This document shows, piece after piece, positions 22,486 to 34,180 of a stretch of 64,000 nucleotides of DNA; positions within the stretch are counted from its first letter, which is position 1, and each line of letters starts with the position of its first letter. The translations under genes were made by a program, and so were the position numbers. The notes beneath the pieces were generated by a model, which worked only from the letters and a program-made list of their open reading frames with translations, did not search any database and had not been told where the DNA came from. The stretch comes from Physcia stellaris (Eukaryota; Ascomycota; Lecanoromycetes; Caliciales; Physciaceae). The DNA is taken from NCBI GenBank assembly GCA_018902385.1, contig JABSSW010000073.1:116406-180405 (forward strand), read 5' to 3'.

Positions 22486-23877
22486 TTTGATTGATGGTCA
22501 CCTGTAGGATGTTGTGGTAGTAGAGGTAATGCAAGTGAGCAGATACTGCTGCAAATGTAATTGATAGTGGTGGATGACTGTTATTGGGAGGATTGTGGGA
22601 TGGTGGAATGATGGAAGAGGGGGAAGAAGTAGAGGGGAGCAGAGCTTTTGTAAATAGTTGGTCAATGACGTTTCCCCTCAGTGACACTAGAAAAGAGCAG
22701 GAGCAAAAGAGCGGGCAGTTGCCGGGTGAATACTCACACCCTTAGTGACCCCACCTTCCCAATCCTATTCACTGCTTTCCCACACATTCGCCCATCAGGG
22801 TCCACTTGTACTGCGTCGTACCTTGCCTCATTCCGACATCAAGCCTTTGCAAGCGAGCCAAGTTTCTTGCTCAATCGGTCATGGAGGTGTAGCGACGTCA
22901 AGCGTTGATTCTGCTGCCACACGGTTTTCCCTAGCACCCAATGGAATCAGTCGAATCGGGCCAATATCAGACGATCCCAGTCTCCATCGAGCAGTGGCGC
23001 GCTACCTTCACCCCACCTTAAAAGTGGCTGTGCACTCGTGGCGAGCCTAGATCATGGGATATGCAGGGCTAGATCTCAAGAAAGGGTCCAGATGTGGCTT
23101 GACCCTCAAATCCCTCGCATCAGAACCTCCCTTAGAAAGACATCTCTGCTGCAGAGGCGACGGTCTAGAAGCGTCTTCCAGGACACGATCGGATCATGGC
23201 TGAGAGTGCGTCATTTTCTTTCGCCATTGCGATCCGAGGCCCAGAGTGGTGGATGCACCAATTGCAAATAGGACCGACTTCTCGGTACCCCAGTAGGCAG
23301 TCAAGCTCAGAAAGGGAAACTCCAACCCAGGTACTTAGCTCGAGGCATATACTAGTATCATCGCTTCACTGTGCAACGGTAATCCTAACCAAGGTGGAGT
23401 ATATCAAAGCTGTTCTTGCCTTTCTGAGCTTTAACAGGAGCCGATAGGCTCATCTAGGTATCGTAATAGGTCCTGGTGAGACAGCAAGCCCTTAACCATT
23501 TATACCCACTCATGATTGGTACAACGCGACGTGATTATAGAACGAATGTCGTGATAACAGAGTGAGAGTCGTCAAACGTTCAAGCATGTGGTGTGGCTAA
23601 GTGTGTAAAGCTGCAGGATGACGTCGGCGAATCCGAGCTTGAGGTTAGTTTGTGCAGCAAACCAAGGACGTCCTTCCGCCGTTGAAATTATCATCGCACT
23701 TTTCTGACGACAATTGCTGTTTACCACCACTTCCTCAACCCCTCAAAACCCATAGGCGCTCCAGTCTCGACCTGGTTACTGTCCCTCCTAACTTTCCTTT
23801 TCGAAGCGCCTAAAAATTGACTTCGTCATCTGGGTCAAGTTTTGTCAGGTCGTTCCCGCCCTCGGGCCATAAGAACC
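22486..23877. other. divergent intergenic region
   Basis: About 1.4 kb between two divergent genes. Short open stretches around 22681-23447 on the plus strand show no domain. The last 200 bp before 23878 are rich in TTTCC/CTC and read like a fungal promoter or 5' UTR. Confidence 0.4.
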
Positions 23878-26094
23878 ATGGGGATCGGAAAGTACTTCCA
23901 TCGCGACAAGAGTAACAGTCCTAAGGAGTCCAAGAGTCGCTCCAGAGCGACCAGTTTCGGCGCAGTAGATCCTAGTCTTCAAACTTCTCGCTATGAATCT
24001 ATGCCTCCTTCTGATCTACCTAGAACCGGCACCTACCCTCTCAAAGGCAACAACAGCACCGCAGCCGTGACGGGCCAAAAATCGGCATTTCGTCAATCCA
24101 TGGACAATCGCCCGAATCAGAACTCCAGACCTGAAACTGCTCCATCCAGCCATACCATGACCACCAGAACAACAACGACCACAACGACCACAGCACCTCG
24201 GATAACAACCCCTAAAACGAGCAATAACAATTTTTCCGATTATCAATTCTTCGAACAGGAACAGCCCGCAATTCCAGATAGAGGGTCTAGCTTTGATCAG
24301 CGAAGAATGCAGCCGGACACTGGGTTGGAGCAGAATTTCTCGGGCCTGAGATTAGGGAATGATGCGAGTTAGTGACTTGATGACAGTTTCTATTTGCGAG
24401 TACTGATACTCTACATTTACAGGTAGCGCATCACCACCTCCAGTTCCTCATTACGCTGGCTCTGGCTCCGCGTCGAGCAGAATAGACCCCCGGGTTGACT
24501 CCGTACCTCGCAATGATCCAGGGTTACGGATGGTCAACCAGGTGGGCCAGCAGCCAAGCTCTCCTTACGGCAGACAAAAGGTAAATCCACAGCAGCAATA
24601 TTTGCCCGCCTACAACAACCGAAGTTCCAATCAAGGATACGAGCAACCTTCTCGAAGTCCTGCAGCCAGCCAAGGATACGAGCAACCTTCTAGAAGTCCT
24701 GCAGCCAACCAAGGATACGAGCAACCCTCCAGAAGTCCTACAGCCCACCAAGGATACGAGCAAACCTCGAGAACTCCTACAGCCCACCAAGGGTATGAGC
24801 AACCTTCTAGAAGTCCTGCAGCCAACCAAGGATACGAGCAAACCTCGAAAACTCCTACAGCCCACCAAGGCTACGATCAGGTTACACCAAGAGACTCCTA
24901 CGCTAATCAAGGTTATGGTCAAGCCTCGAAGTCTCCAACGAATAATCCACGAACGAGCGGCGTCTTCAATGATGTAGACGAAGAGAAAGCAGCAAGACGT
25001 GCTTCTATACCTCGAAAGCAGATTGGAACATCTGGCTATGCTCCATCGACTTCCGCAACGTCTTCGCCAGTATCCGCAAACTATCTGAGCCAAGAACCAT
25101 CTCAGCCTCCACCAGTACCTAGACACGACAATTACTCTTCCCAGCAGCATCCAGCCTATCAAGATGCACAATCTGCACCAACACTAAGAGCACCTGCGCA
25201 ACAATCAAAGTACAACGATGCTCGAGGTCAGCCACAGTCTGACACTCGTAATCGGCAACCTCAGTACCAAGATCCGTCCGCAGTTCCTCAAGCACTCAAT
25301 TACTACGGAAATAGCAATCCGAATAATAGTCCCCAATCGAGAGCCCCTCCACTTTTCCCTCGAGCGCATCATGCTTCAAGTGGTACTCCCGCAAAGCCCG
25401 CAGCCCAAGATATCGTGCATCGAGCCAAGACCAACACCAGAGATACCGAAGTAATCGAGAAAATCGCACCAGGTAAGTCTTTCCACATACATCAACTCCA
25501 TGCACAGCAACTAACCATACTTATCCAGCCGTTATCCAAGAAAAGGTCATCCAAAAAGTCCACCACAAGCGCGAAGAAGTAATAACCCGCGAAATCCACA
25601 CCCACGACATCCACCACCGCATCCTCCCCATCATCGACGTCGAAGTCCTCCCACCCCGCCACTTCCTCCCCGTCGAAGGCGGCGGCCTCGTCGAGATCGG
25701 TGCCGACGAAGTCCCCGGCCGCGCCAAAAACTGGGTCATCGCCGAAACCGCATCGAAGATCCCATCCGACCAGCCAGCGCCCAAGGGCGGCGCGAGTATG
25801 TTCACCGCGAGAGCGTTCCCGGGTAGAGAAGGAGACAAGACCGAGTGGGCTGATAGGGAGGGGGTTAAGAGGAGCGAAGAGACGTGGGTGCATCCGCCGG
25901 AGCTGGAGACGGGGGGTAAAGAGACGGGGCAGACTTGGCCGATGGTGTTTGGGCGGGAGGAGGCCAAGGGGAGGGATTATCGGTCTGGACACGCGCAGTC
26001 GGCGAGTAGAGATGGGAAGAGGAAGAAGAGGCGCAGTGAGAGTAGTTCTGCGCTTGGGAGCGCGGGTCAAAATCAATACGGCAGTTCGTATTGA
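23878..26094 (+). CDS. low-complexity protein with NQGYEQPSRSPA repeats and C-terminal APAV/REIH module
   Basis: Three exons (23878-24367, 24423-25472, 25529-26094) with canonical introns of 55 and 56 nt give 701 aa. The N-terminus MGIGKYFHRDKSNSPKE is basic; MG start could permit N-myristoylation (inference). A Thr run (TTTTTTTT) and Gln/Pro/Ser-rich sequence follow, then eight copies of a 13-residue repeat (residues about 230-330). The conserved part is C-terminal: residues about 510-566 read KIAPAVIQEKVIQKVHHK, then TREIHTHDIHH and EVLPPRHFLPVEGGG. An RIDPRVDSVP motif lies near residue 185. Both modules also occur in the divergent neighbour. The extreme C-terminus is a basic KRKKRRSE stretch, a possible nuclear signal. 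Fungal-specific; function unknown. Confidence 0.78.
24627..24938 (+). repeat. 39-bp coding minisatellite, eight copies
   Basis: Eight tandem units of 39 bp (the seventh slightly longer) encode variants of NQGYEQPSRSPAA. The central six are nearly identical and alternate between PSRSPAA and TSRTPTA versions, which indicates recent unequal exchange. The frame is kept by the 39-bp period. Confidence 0.9.
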
Positions 26095-26874
26095 GTGTGA
26101 GTTGGGTGTAGATGGGGGTTTTCTGTTGTTGGAAAGTACATAAGAGGGGGTTTTTCTGTTGTTGCAGATAAGTTCCAAAACAAAAAATGGGGCGGCATTG
26201 GCTTTGTTTTTTCTGTATGTGCTGAGCGTTCAACAAGCGAAGCGAAGCAAAGCAAGGTGCCTGTCGGTCTGGTGTAAAAAGATTCTTTGTATTCCTCGTA
26301 ACCAAACCGGGCCGTTCAAAAGTACGCACATAGAAACCACCTTCGATCTACGGTGCCTTGCCTTATCCGTTCCGCGCTTACTGTACGAAAAGGTTCAATT
26401 CAAGTTCATCGAAATCCATATTCCAGTTCCTGATTCCTTACATGAGTTCAAGAAATGATGAGTGGTGGGTAGGTCTACTAGCTGCCTCCTCTTCCAGGAG
26501 GCAAGGAGGGAAGGAGAAAGGGGGAAGGGGGGGCGATAGAATGAAAGAGAGAGAGAAAAAAGAGAAAAAAACGGAAAAAGGAGAGAAGAGAGAAGAAAAA
26601 AGAGAGGGGGGGAAAGTGAGAAAGAAAACGAGAGAAAAGAGAAAAGAGAAGAAAGATGTTGATAAGGTAAGATATCGCGTTAATACATTGATACATTGAT
26701 AGGTTATGAGGAATGTACTCCCTGACAGAGAAAACACGAGCAAGATATAATGAAATCGACAATTTGTCAAGAGTCGGTGGGGGAAAAGGGGTCGTCAACT
26801 TCGTTGAATTAATATTTCCTGGTACTTTTGAAGTAGTAGGTAGGTACTACATATCAAGCGCAACCAAGGCCCAC
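26095..26874. other. convergent intergenic region with purine tract
   Basis: 3' regions of two convergent genes. From about 26505 to 26660 the plus strand is almost pure G/A (gggaagg, gagagag and gaaaaag words), a 150-bp polypurine tract. No gene is called. Confidence 0.6.
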
Positions 26875-28092
26875 CTACGCATGCGGCGCAAACCCAATCG
26901 CCGGCCCCCTGGCATCAAAAACCACAAAAACAGCCTTAAAAAGAATATCCCCCAGTATCTGAATCGGCTGTCCCTGACTGCTCTGCAAGCCCCCATAACA
27001 CCTGCCCCCGCCCACAGCCTGGTAGTTAATCAGCTCCCCCGGGATAGTGGCCATGAATTCTCTGCCCAGCTGCATTTTCAGATCCGGGAGGTGGGAGGTG
27101 CAGGGGAAAGTAAACCCCTCGTCGGAGGAGCTCGCGCCCTCGACGGCGCTGTAGTACGCTTTGAGCAAGACGTCATCGACGAGCAGAAGCGAGGTGCCTG
27201 TATCCGCGATCGCGGGCGTGGCGAAGGGATTCGCGACGGGGTGCGCGTCGCCGACCTGGAAGAGCTTGGAGGGGAACTGCCAATATCCCTGACTCTTATC
27301 GACGGGCGTGAGTTTCATCGTACCGACGAACTGGGTGCGGTCCACGGCGCCGAACTGGTAGCTCCCCGCAGTGCGGTGTTTGAGGTTAGCGGTGAAGAGG
27401 GGCGCTTTCAGGGAGCGCGCGACGTTGCCGAAGAAAGTGTCTTGCTGTTTCGGGGATATGGTGTTGGAGCTCATGAAGCCCAGCCCGAGCAGGCCGTCGG
27501 AGTCGACGTCGTCGATGAAGGATTGCGTGACTGAGGTCGCGAGCTCGATCGCTTGGGATGCGACCACCGCGCCGCCGATCGAGACGGTGTCTGTGCCTAC
27601 GGTGCCTAAAGCGCCGGATTTATCCCCGTAGCTGATGTTGAAGGTGCTTCCCTCCATGCGCTTAAAGGTTTTGCTTTTTGACGGGTCGTAGACGGCGTGT
27701 CCCTTCGTTTGCGCAGCCGGCAGCTGCGTGTTGAAGACCCAGAGATCCGCGCTGCCGGTGTCGAAGTCTAGCATTAGTGTCTGCCCGCCGATCTGCACGG
27801 GGGAGAGAAACTCGGAGTCTGCTTCCCCCGCCGTGGCTTGCGTGCTGCCTTCTTGGTTGTCCGGCGCCGTGGCCCGGTTGGTGGCGCTGAGGGTGGAGTT
27901 CTGCAGGCCCGGGGGAACAGACCAGCCGTATTTGCGGTAGGCGCGGGCGAATTCGGCGGGGCCGTTGCGGGTGCGATAGCGGCCTGTGTGCCGCCGGTTG
28001 ATTGTGAAGGAGCGTGCGGAGAGGGGAGCTGGGGCGGCGGTGGCGGAGAGGATTGTGAGGGCGAGCAGGAGGATGGTGGTGAGGGGGGCCAT
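26875..28092 (-). CDS. secreted pepsin-like aspartic protease (family A1)
   Basis: An intronless 405-aa frame from ATG 28092. Residues 1-20 form a signal peptide (LLLALTILSATAA) and a propeptide of about 65 residues follows. The mature enzyme has both catalytic motifs, DFDTGSADLWVF (Asp near 111) and IADTGTSLLLV (Asp near 297), the flap-region tyrosine in NISYGD, and a cysteine pair around 340-370. The length and the absence of a GPI or serine-rich tail fit aspergillopepsin-I-type secreted acid proteases, which digest extracellular protein. No defect is visible. Confidence 0.93.
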   Translation of the reverse strand: MAPLTTILLLALTILSATAAPAPLSARSFTINRRHTGRYRTRNGPAEFARAYRKYGWSVPPGLQNSTLSATNRATAPDNQEGSTQATAGEADSEFLSPVQIGGQTLMLDFDTGSADLWVFNTQLPAAQTKGHAVYDPSKSKTFKRMEGSTFNISYGDKSGALGTVGTDTVSIGGAVVASQAIELATSVTQSFIDDVDSDGLLGLGFMSSNTISPKQQDTFFGNVARSLKAPLFTANLKHRTAGSYQFGAVDRTQFVGTMKLTPVDKSQGYWQFPSKLFQVGDAHPVANPFATPAIADTGTSLLLVDDVLLKAYYSAVEGASSSDEGFTFPCTSHLPDLKMQLGREFMATIPGELINYQAVGGGRCYGGLQSSQGQPIQILGDILFKAVFVVFDARGPAIGFAPHA

Positions 28093-29750
28093 TGTGTGAG
28101 CCGTGTGGTGTTGGTGAGAGGTCGAGTACTCAGGTTTTGTGAGTGATCGCCGGTACTCTGTACGATGAGCGGATGCTGGATATTTGTACGATTATGAGAG
28201 GCTCAGTATGGTTCCAGACCAACGTTTATACGCCTTGGTAAGGAATGTTGTGAATCAACCGATGTCACACTACAAGAAAAGAAAGAAATCCCGAAGGAAG
28301 TATATGCAAGTGCAAACAAAGGATTTGTGAACAAAAAATAAATAGCGCCGGTGAAGAATGAGAACAATAGGACAAAGAGCGTTGGGGTTCGTTTGATGGA
28401 CACCGGGTCAAGGAAACGTTGGATGTTGGTTAAGGCATTCTGAAAGAAGGTGGGAAGGAGAAGTAATTAAACAGTGAGAAGAGAGAAGTGCACGCAGAAG
28501 GAGAGAAAGGCAACGAGGCCTGGGTACTACTTGATAGATGCCTCATGGTTTGGAGTTCAGCACCAAGACTCGGTGAAGGCCAGTCGATGGGCGATTCGTT
28601 AGCAAATGTCAGGTCTACCGCCAAGAAATGGCGATGAAGGGAGGACGATGAATGTTCTGGCCCAAGAGTGAATGATCTGAAGGCGTGTTTCATGTAGGAG
28701 CTCTTGGGAGCTGCTTTTGCCAAAAGGAAGCAGTCGTCACCCAAAGAGTCGACACGAAACAATGGAGCAGGGGGTTGTTAGAGAAGTCACGTGATCATGT
28801 CGACAGAATAAGCTCTAGCTCCGCGGGAAGGACAGCCAATCATTCATATGAAACCACTCCAACCTCTTTTTAGCCCCGGTTGTTTCCGCCCTCACATGGG
28901 ATGAAACATGGCGTGTTCTGCTCCCACAACCACCTCTACTCGACTGTGAGCACTGGCTCTCTGATCCCAACCAGCGGACGCGAGGCACCAACGTTTCCAC
29001 CCATCTGTACGTCCAACGCCTTCCAATGTTGATCTGGTCGTACCAGAGAAGTGCCACCCTCAGCGTGTACACCTGACCTTATCGATTTACATAGTACATG
29101 AAACGCTTTGGAGGACGAGAGCCTTGACAGAAGTCAGGTAGTACTAGTGGCGCACTGTCAAGAATACTGCGGCCCTTTTCGTGTAACCAGAAGAATGCAG
29201 CTGCCGTGCTGATGTTGTATAACCCGAAAACAGGGCTGCAGAGTATGACATTACGCTACGACTCACTATCCACACATTGCCATAACACTTCCTTGTGCGG
29301 ATGGCTCACCAGACGCAAGATCCACTAGCAAAAGTATGCACAGGTCGCGTCGCATACTTATGTCCGTCCAGGCTCAAGGCCTCTGTCAGCCGCGCTCGGT
29401 CATGATTTTCCCTTGCTTCAATTTTCCTCTCCATTTTAATATAGTGAAACTGAGAGATAGACTTTTGGAAGTGGTTACTATGTTAGTTCAAAGTTTTGCA
29501 ACTCCTCTGACCTAAGTCTACCCTGGCAAAATCTGCCCTAACCCTCAGACAGAACGCGTAAGACTACGAGACGGGTGCCCACAGACAGATTCGTTTGTCT
29601 TGAATTATATTCGTTTGAAAGCTAAAGTGAGCTCATCGCTGCCTCTTCAGAGCAGTCTCCATGCTACACAATCAATGACATCCGGTCGCCTACTCTCCAA
29701 AGCTCACTCACATCTGATCTGCTGAAGCTTATGATATAAGGTCTATCAAG
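28093..29750. other. intergenic, no gene seen
   Basis: About 1.65 kb. Minus-strand open stretches at 28203-28403 and 28430-28762 encode Ser/Phe-rich sequence without known motifs. The promoter of the protease lies at its left end and that of the MYND gene at its right. Confidence 0.4.
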
Positions 29751-32700
29751 ATGTTTACACCTCTGTACATACAGCTCAAGTATTGGTTTTATCCCACCGG
29801 AAATACTCCCGCTGTAAATCTCTTGCGAGACGTACCAGCTACAGGCAATGGGATCCCGGACACGATCAATGTCTTATTACTTGGATGTGGTGATCCTAGA
29901 AACGTGCTCTTCTCACTATGGAACGAGCAAACCAACGGTACGTCTTAGGAAGCTAGCAGCGGTTGATCCAAATGCAAGGAGATCGACCCTTTAGTGATGG
30001 ACTCTTGAATTCAACGGTAGATGAAGTAAAGACCATTCGCTGACATCGGCAGACATGAAACGCAGCTATTCTTTTACCTGCTGCGATTATGAGCCAGCTG
30101 TTCTAGGTAGGTCACACTCCAAGTGGCTTTGTTGCAAATGTCTGCAAACCCCTCCTAGGAGGAAATGTCCCATGGCATACAGGGCATCATAGGTTCTCAT
30201 ATATCCACGCACTTTACACACTCTGTCACCTACTTGAGACGTGTGCTAACTTTTTCTCAGCTCGCAATGTTATACTTTTGACCCTCATAATTGAAAGATG
30301 CCCCTGCCACAGTAAACTCACCAGCGACAAGCGGGACCTGTGGAACCTCTTCTACCACCTTTTTGTGCCTGAGCGAGCACTGAATGTCCTGAGAGATCAC
30401 GCAGACTGTCTTATTCGTGCTTCGGATTCGTTGGAAGCATGGACTTCATCCCCATTCGGCGATTTCATAGGCTTCTTAAGCCTGGATACTATCGAAAGTC
30501 TACGGAAATTCTGGATCTCATACTCTCAGGTTCATGACCGTGTCCAGTTTGAGAACCGCGCAAGAAATGTCATTCAAAAGCGCAACCAAGAAATAGTCGG
30601 ACTTAACACTTTCCATGGCGTACGAGCAGCTGGACCCTTCGTGTTTGAGGCTTTGAAAACAGTGGCCCATGTCTATAGGGAATATTGGAAAACCGGTGTA
30701 GTAGGAGGCAATCCTGAAGACAGAGCCGATCTTGGCAACAATGGCCTAGGCCTAGTCAATCCGATGTTTGCTGTGTCCTCAGCCCCTGGTGGAGATTATG
30801 CGGTCCACTATGGCACTGAGCCTCTGCTAGGCTTCCACGTCGCAGAGGCCTTCTCCAATCATCCAAAAGGTAGCACGGGGGCTTCCGAAGGCGTTAATGA
30901 TCATGTCATCGATGTAGCAAAAGCACAATTCCGAGCCTGGTGTCACAGCTTCAAGAAATTTGTAGCGAATGGAAGAGTTTTTCTGGAACTACTTAGCGGA
31001 GAGGCCATGGGATTCTGCCACGAGTTACAGCTACAGATTCCGTTCAACCCCAGCTTGGCGGATCAGCAAGAGAATATGTAAAGCCATGGACCTCGCGTCC
31101 GCTTCTAATTGAGCGCTCTGTCGGACGGCGCAAAAAAGACAATGTCGGTTTATTCTCGACATACGACATCATCGATTCATCTAATCTTAGTGACCATGTT
31201 GGCATTATCAACGTTCTCACCGCTACACTTCCTCTCCTACGGCAGTCCCCGTCTTCGGTTCTATATAACGAAAGCCTACTCAAAGCGTCTAAGAACATCG
31301 ACAAATCATTGTCTGATGTACTTGGATCTGATGTTGCAACCTTCGCCCTGCTTATTGGAATTGCACCTGTCGGGCTTCTGTCTGGTATCACTATGGAAGC
31401 TGTCTCAAATGAAATTGCTCTGACTGTGTTTCATGGCAAGGAAAGGGGTGCACAGCAGCAGTATCGGATGCGTATAGCCTGGAAATACCCACAATTCACA
31501 GACCCTTTGCTTTTGAAGAGCATATACAATCAGTCAGCGACCTGTTTACAGGTCGAATGGGAGCCCGAAGCTCTTTCGGCATATCTCTTCAGTATTTACT
31601 TGACGGTATGTTAACGTTCATTCCAGTCTCTTGAGAATCTTCTGCCTGGACAGGCGCCAATTTTCATCAGCTCAGCCAGGAATCTAAAGACTCGCTGCAT
31701 GAGTCCATCAACTATCCAAAGTATATTGGCTTAATTCCGTTCCATGTATTGTAGACGAACAGTGACTGTAATGGAACTCATCTGCTGAGGACCATGCTAC
31801 CAAGGGTGTCTTTCAATTCGCACGCATTACAGAGCTAATCGTATATCTCAATAGATGTTTGGGAATGAAGATCCGTCGAGCCTCACCTCACGATATGAAC
31901 GAATGACTATTACCTCCCAATATTCAACAGATATGCAGAGATATACTAGAGCAGCTATTGTAGCGTTGCTTCGCCTCGTCAAGGTTAGAGTTATCGTGGA
32001 CTGGGACAAAGTCATGGGTAAGTCTCCCCAAGGCACGCCTGGCAACGTTTCCTCAAGATTCAACATGTTTCAAGAGTGAGCTGCAAAAGTAAAGTCCTGC
32101 AACTTGAAGCTTCTGAATGATGGGAATGCTAATCCTGGCCTCGACAATAGAGCTCTTCACTAGCAAAGTCGAGCATGACCGTACTCTGCTCATCGGAAGT
32201 AATGGTCTACAGGAGTTCTACTTATACCTTCACTATTTTGGGGTCTGGACCACCTCAATTCTCCAGTGCGGCCCGAAACAGGTAACACACATGCCTGGCC
32301 TTTCTTTTAGATCCCGGCCCGACGAAAGCGGTCTTCTCGCCGAAACAGTGGTCCCGGCCATTGTACACTTAGTCCTGATTGTCCCAAGGAAATGCCTCCG
32401 AGTCTTTACCAACGAGAACCCCGATACGATGGGATCACCTGCTCTGCTCCTCTCAGTCACCCAGGATGCCTCCAAATATGCATACGAAAACCTCTTCTCC
32501 TCCATTCATTGTTCTTTTGGTAGGGTGATTTATGACGACAATGGAACAGATCATGTCGAAATCGAGGAGGATAATAGTGGATGGATGGGCTCTTCCGACC
32601 TCATCGCCACTTGTCAAGTTCCAGCTTTCGGATTGCTCGTGGGACCCAAAGATAGCATACGTGTGGGCTTGACCATCAAAACCGGTCCCGAAGCAATGAA

Positions 32701-34180
32701 ATTCACTCAGAAATTGGGGTTGCATTTACGAGTCTTCGAAGCCAAGCTTGGTGACAGCAGTATAGTCCACATCTGTCGCAACGCCCCTGGCCTTCGGAGC
32801 CAAGATGCTATCTCGACGAATCAACGCTGGATCGGAAAGCATGAGATCAAGACGAAACCAATGTCACGCTCATTGATCATGTCAGATGAGAGCCATAGAG
32901 CAGTCCGATTACAGCAACATATCAACTTTCCGTTGGGGTCGTTGAAAAATAAAGCATTGACTTCTGGCAAATCGGTAAGTATAGCAGTGAGGTCATCCAG
33001 TACTGTTGAGTTACATGTTGGGGAAACAACACCTACGCCTTTGTACTTCCCTTTCCATATCAATGGTTCCCAGTCCAAACTGCGGATTGCCCGCAAATCC
33101 TCTTGGATAGAGGTCTCTGTCCCGATCCATACAGCGCCCACATCAGAACCGTTCGACAGCTGGACACAACTATTATTCCCCAAAGATTGCCCTCCAAGCA
33201 CTTGGAGCATCCCAAAAGTCAATCTCGGTCTTCAACCACCAATCACCTTCTCGTTTTCATCAAAGAACGGCAAAGATGCCGAATGGGTCAAAAGGGTTTT
33301 GGGTCCTACATCCAGCGACGTGGAGCTTGCCCTTGAGGAAAACAGCTTCGAATCCCCAAAACTTTCACCCAAACACTATTTCAAGCAATCTCTAAACAGC
33401 ATACTCGGCGCCTTCACCGGACTACTTCCGGAGTCTAAGAATACATCAATTCGAACTTTCCAATTGACGATCGATGAGAGCTGTCACACAATCATCTTCG
33501 CAAATGCCCTTCGGCATGATCTCGACCTCGGATCCATTGTCCTCGACTGCTGCGTCCTACCACTGACCTTCGCCAAGCTAGGCCAGCTCATGGATCCTTT
33601 ACCGGACTTGCTTGAGAGGGGTGCAATCAACGTTGCCCTCACCAAGGAAGAGTCGGTCCTCTGGAAACGACTTATCCCAGCGCTAGTGGAGCGATGTCGC
33701 ACATGGACCCACAAGCTACGATGCGAATATAAACTTGAAGGAGGAGTAGCCCCTCTATCGACCGAAGAAAACGAAACCCCACTCTGCAGTTGCGGTGAGG
33801 GAAAAGATATTCCGGAAAATTTCACCAAGGAAGAGAACGGAGCGTGGGCTCCTTTCGCGAAATATGCCACCAGGATGGCTCTTGCGCCTGTTTTCCCCGT
33901 GCCGTACGTTGAGCCTTCGATGACGGCCTTCATAAAGGATGCCCAGGTCGCGATGGCCGGTGGAATGCCGTCGCAGACTACTCAAGCACCAATTGCAGGG
34001 TCTCTAACCGCAGGGGCGTTGCCGTCATCCACTGCTACCACCGGGACTGAGAAGTGCGACAGCTGTGGGAATACGAAAGGACCCTTTAAGAGGTGTTCTC
34101 GATGCGGCAAGGCGAGATACTGTAACCATGCGTGTCAGAAGGCGGGATGGAAAGAGCATAAGAAGTATTGTGCCCCTTAG
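29751..34180 (+). CDS. DUF4470 and MYND zinc-finger protein (one frame break)
   Basis: Six exons: 29751-29937, 30053-30106, 30261 to about 31050, about 31051-31605, 31855-32017 and 32150-34180; about 1,260 aa. The N-terminal DUF4470 domain is clear (YPTGNTPAVNLLRD, INVLLLGCGDPRNVLFSLW, YSFTCCDYEPAVLARN). The middle carries the usual conserved segment TYDIIDSSNLSDHVGIINVL. The C-terminal MYND finger has the expected Cys/His ligands (CDSCG, CSRCGKARYC, CQKAGWKEHKKYC). Fungal relatives are of unknown function; MYND fingers bind proline-rich peptides. The reading frame shifts between CHELQLQ (about 31020-31035) and YVKPWTSRPL (about 31072): an in-frame TAA at 31079 would end the protein, while one extra base, for example in CCCC at 31048-31051, restores it. 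The intron at 31606-31854 (249 nt) is unusually long here. Confidence 0.8.

Noticed and set aside
26438-26798. Minus-strand frames of Ser/Phe/Leu across the purine tract
   Set aside because: Low-complexity translation of a GA-rich tract.
28203-28762. Two minus-strand open stretches between the protease and MYND genes
   Set aside because: No motif; Ser/Phe-rich sequence typical of noncoding DNA here.
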